From an uncultured Bacteroidia bacterium (lineage in GTDB: Bacteria; Bacteroidota; Bacteroidia; Bacteroidales; UBA932): a stretch of DNA of 64,000 nucleotides. Position numbers and translations under genes: made by a program. Location: contig CACYHF010000002.1 in the NCBI GenBank assembly GCA_902774155.1, positions 1 through 64,000 of the forward strand, given 5' to 3'. Of the stretch, positions 63,302 through 64,000 are shown one piece after another. The notes beneath the pieces are model-generated. The model had not been told where the DNA came from and made no database searches. It saw only the letters and a list, made by a program, of their open reading frames with translations. The stretch's first letter is position 1. Every line of letters starts with the position of its first letter.

Positions 63302-63639
63302 ATCTGATTTATACCTTCCTCCTGATGGGAGCTCCCGCCGCTCCCGCCGGACAGGCCGGCCAACAGCCCAGCGCCTGGCCCACCATCCTCATGTTCGGTG
63401 CCATCATCCTGGTGATGTGGCTGTTCATGATCCGCCCGCAGCGCAAGCAGCAGAAGGAAATGCAGGAATTCCGCAATGCCCTCAAGAAAGGCGACAAAGT
63501 GGTCACCGTGGGCGGCATTTACGGGGAAATCGTGGAAGTGAGCGAGAAAACCGTCCTCATCAAGGTAGACGGCGACGTAAAACTCCGCGTGGACAAGCAA
63601 GGCCTGGTGAAGGATTACTCCGACGCCGAGCAAAAGTAA
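63298..63639 (+). CDS. yajC: Preprotein translocase subunit YajC
   Basis: This 113-residue membrane protein assists the SecDF translocase. One membrane helix (TILMFGAIILVMWLFMI) is followed by the family motif RPQRKQQKEMQEF and the soluble GDKVVTVGGIYGEIVEV. The N-terminal extension is rich in Ala/Pro/Gly. It sits between nusB and a YbbR-like gene, the usual Bacteroidota order. Confidence 0.95.
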   Translation: MNLIYTFLLMGAPAAPAGQAGQQPSAWPTILMFGAIILVMWLFMIRPQRKQQKEMQEFRNALKKGDKVVTVGGIYGEIVEVSEKTVLIKVDGDVKLRVDKQGLVKDYSDAEQK

Positions 63640-63643
63640 GCCG

Positions 63644-64000
63644 ATGGCCCTGAAAGACACCATTAAGGGCCGTATGGAAACCTGGGGCAGGGAATGGATC
63701 ATCATCGTCCTGTCCCTGTTTCTTGCTATAGCCATCTGGCTGCTTACCAATCTTTCCAAGGAATATTCCGGTACCATCAGCGTGCCCGTGGTGGCGGAAT
63801 GTAATATTGAAGGGCACGGGATGGAGTCCTCCAACACCGTGGTGGTAAGCGCCCGTTGCCGGACGGAAGGTTTCCGCCTGCTGCGGGAAAAGAGCCGCCG
63901 GGAGCGCAAGGTGGTGAAGGTCCGCTTCGACCGGGCCGATCTCCGCAATACCGCCCCGCACACCTTCTGCGTGGTGGGCGGCGCCAAAAACTCCTATGTG
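63644..64000 (+). CDS. YbbR-like domain protein, cut by the window end
   Basis: The 119 codons inside the window start MALKDTIKGRMETWGREWII and go on with a membrane helix (IVLSLFLAIAIWLLTNLSKE), the start of a YbbR repeat (GTISVPVVAECN) and more beta-rich sequence. YbbR-domain proteins regulate di-adenylate cyclase in Firmicutes; the Bacteroidota member next to yajC is of unknown role. It starts 4 nt after yajC in the same operon and continues beyond the window. Confidence 0.78.
   Translation, partial: MALKDTIKGRMETWGREWIIIVLSLFLAIAIWLLTNLSKEYSGTISVPVVAECNIEGHGMESSNTVVVSARCRTEGFRLLREKSRRERKVVKVRFDRADLRNTAPHTFCVVGGAKNSYV

Overview
The window is about 64 kb of a dense, G+C-rich bacterial chromosome that looks like a member of the Bacteroidales (Bacteroidota). 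The signs are: many start-proximal boxes of the Bacteroidota form TAnnTTTG with few clear Shine-Dalgarno sequences; a 286-residue primary sigma factor lacking region 1.1; a BtuG-type surface lipoprotein paired with BtuB under a cobalamin riboswitch; a reversed rubrerythrin; DUF4493-type and PUR/DUF3276 proteins; and an extended 306-residue NusB. The species cannot be fixed from this window. No rRNA, tRNA, CRISPR array, intact insertion sequence or prophage was seen.

Layout. 0-7.5 kb: tail of a Gly/Pro/Gln-rich protein (DnaK-like at best), a frameshifted secreted coiled-coil gene, trpS, fba, a tricorn-like protease with gmk, and divergent nadD. 7.5-12.3 kb: a CYTH protein interrupted in frame by a palindromic element, then a riboswitch-controlled B12 uptake operon (btuG-btuB-btuC, with a short BtuC). 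12.3-18.6 kb: exonuclease and dnaN, htrA, rpoD and argS. 18.6-26.2 kb: an amidase-like secreted protein, VanZ, a GH3 glycosidase and an MsbA-like exporter. 26.2-26.8 kb: an A+T-rich scar with a helix-turn-helix remnant. 26.8-43.2 kb: an M28 peptidase-like protein with lost active-site residues, a TPR protein, a YycJ-type hydrolase, RecQ with MATE, YbaK, QueE/QueD, a kinase/phosphatase pair, an AddB-like nuclease and an S9 peptidase. 43.3-54.3 kb: reversed rubrerythrin, acyl-CoA ligase, cardiolipin synthase, a lipoprotein, ffh, a 5'-nucleotidase-like protein and a sugar oxidoreductase/DUF1080 pair. 54.3-64 kb: a cation/proton antiporter, RNase Y, a structured RNA next to zapA (6S candidate), zapA/zapB, an mtaD-PNP-PNP purine salvage operon, a PUR protein, and nusB-yajC-ybbR.

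Most genes are housekeeping, tightly packed, with ATGA or TGATG junctions and convergent genes that overlap at their 3' ends. The most unusual feature is a family of palindromic elements of about 110-130 bp. Three copies share a core, while their long terminal arms differ between copies yet match perfectly or almost perfectly within each copy. Two copies sit after genes; the third lies inside the CYTH gene and is translated in frame as about 40 extra residues. Other points worth attention are a tandem PNP pair with an Asn/Asp specificity switch next to MtaD, an M28 protein without its general base and last zinc ligand, an N-terminally short BtuC, alternative hairpins between htrA and rpoD, and a group of genes whose promoter box lies 3-8 nt before the start codon.
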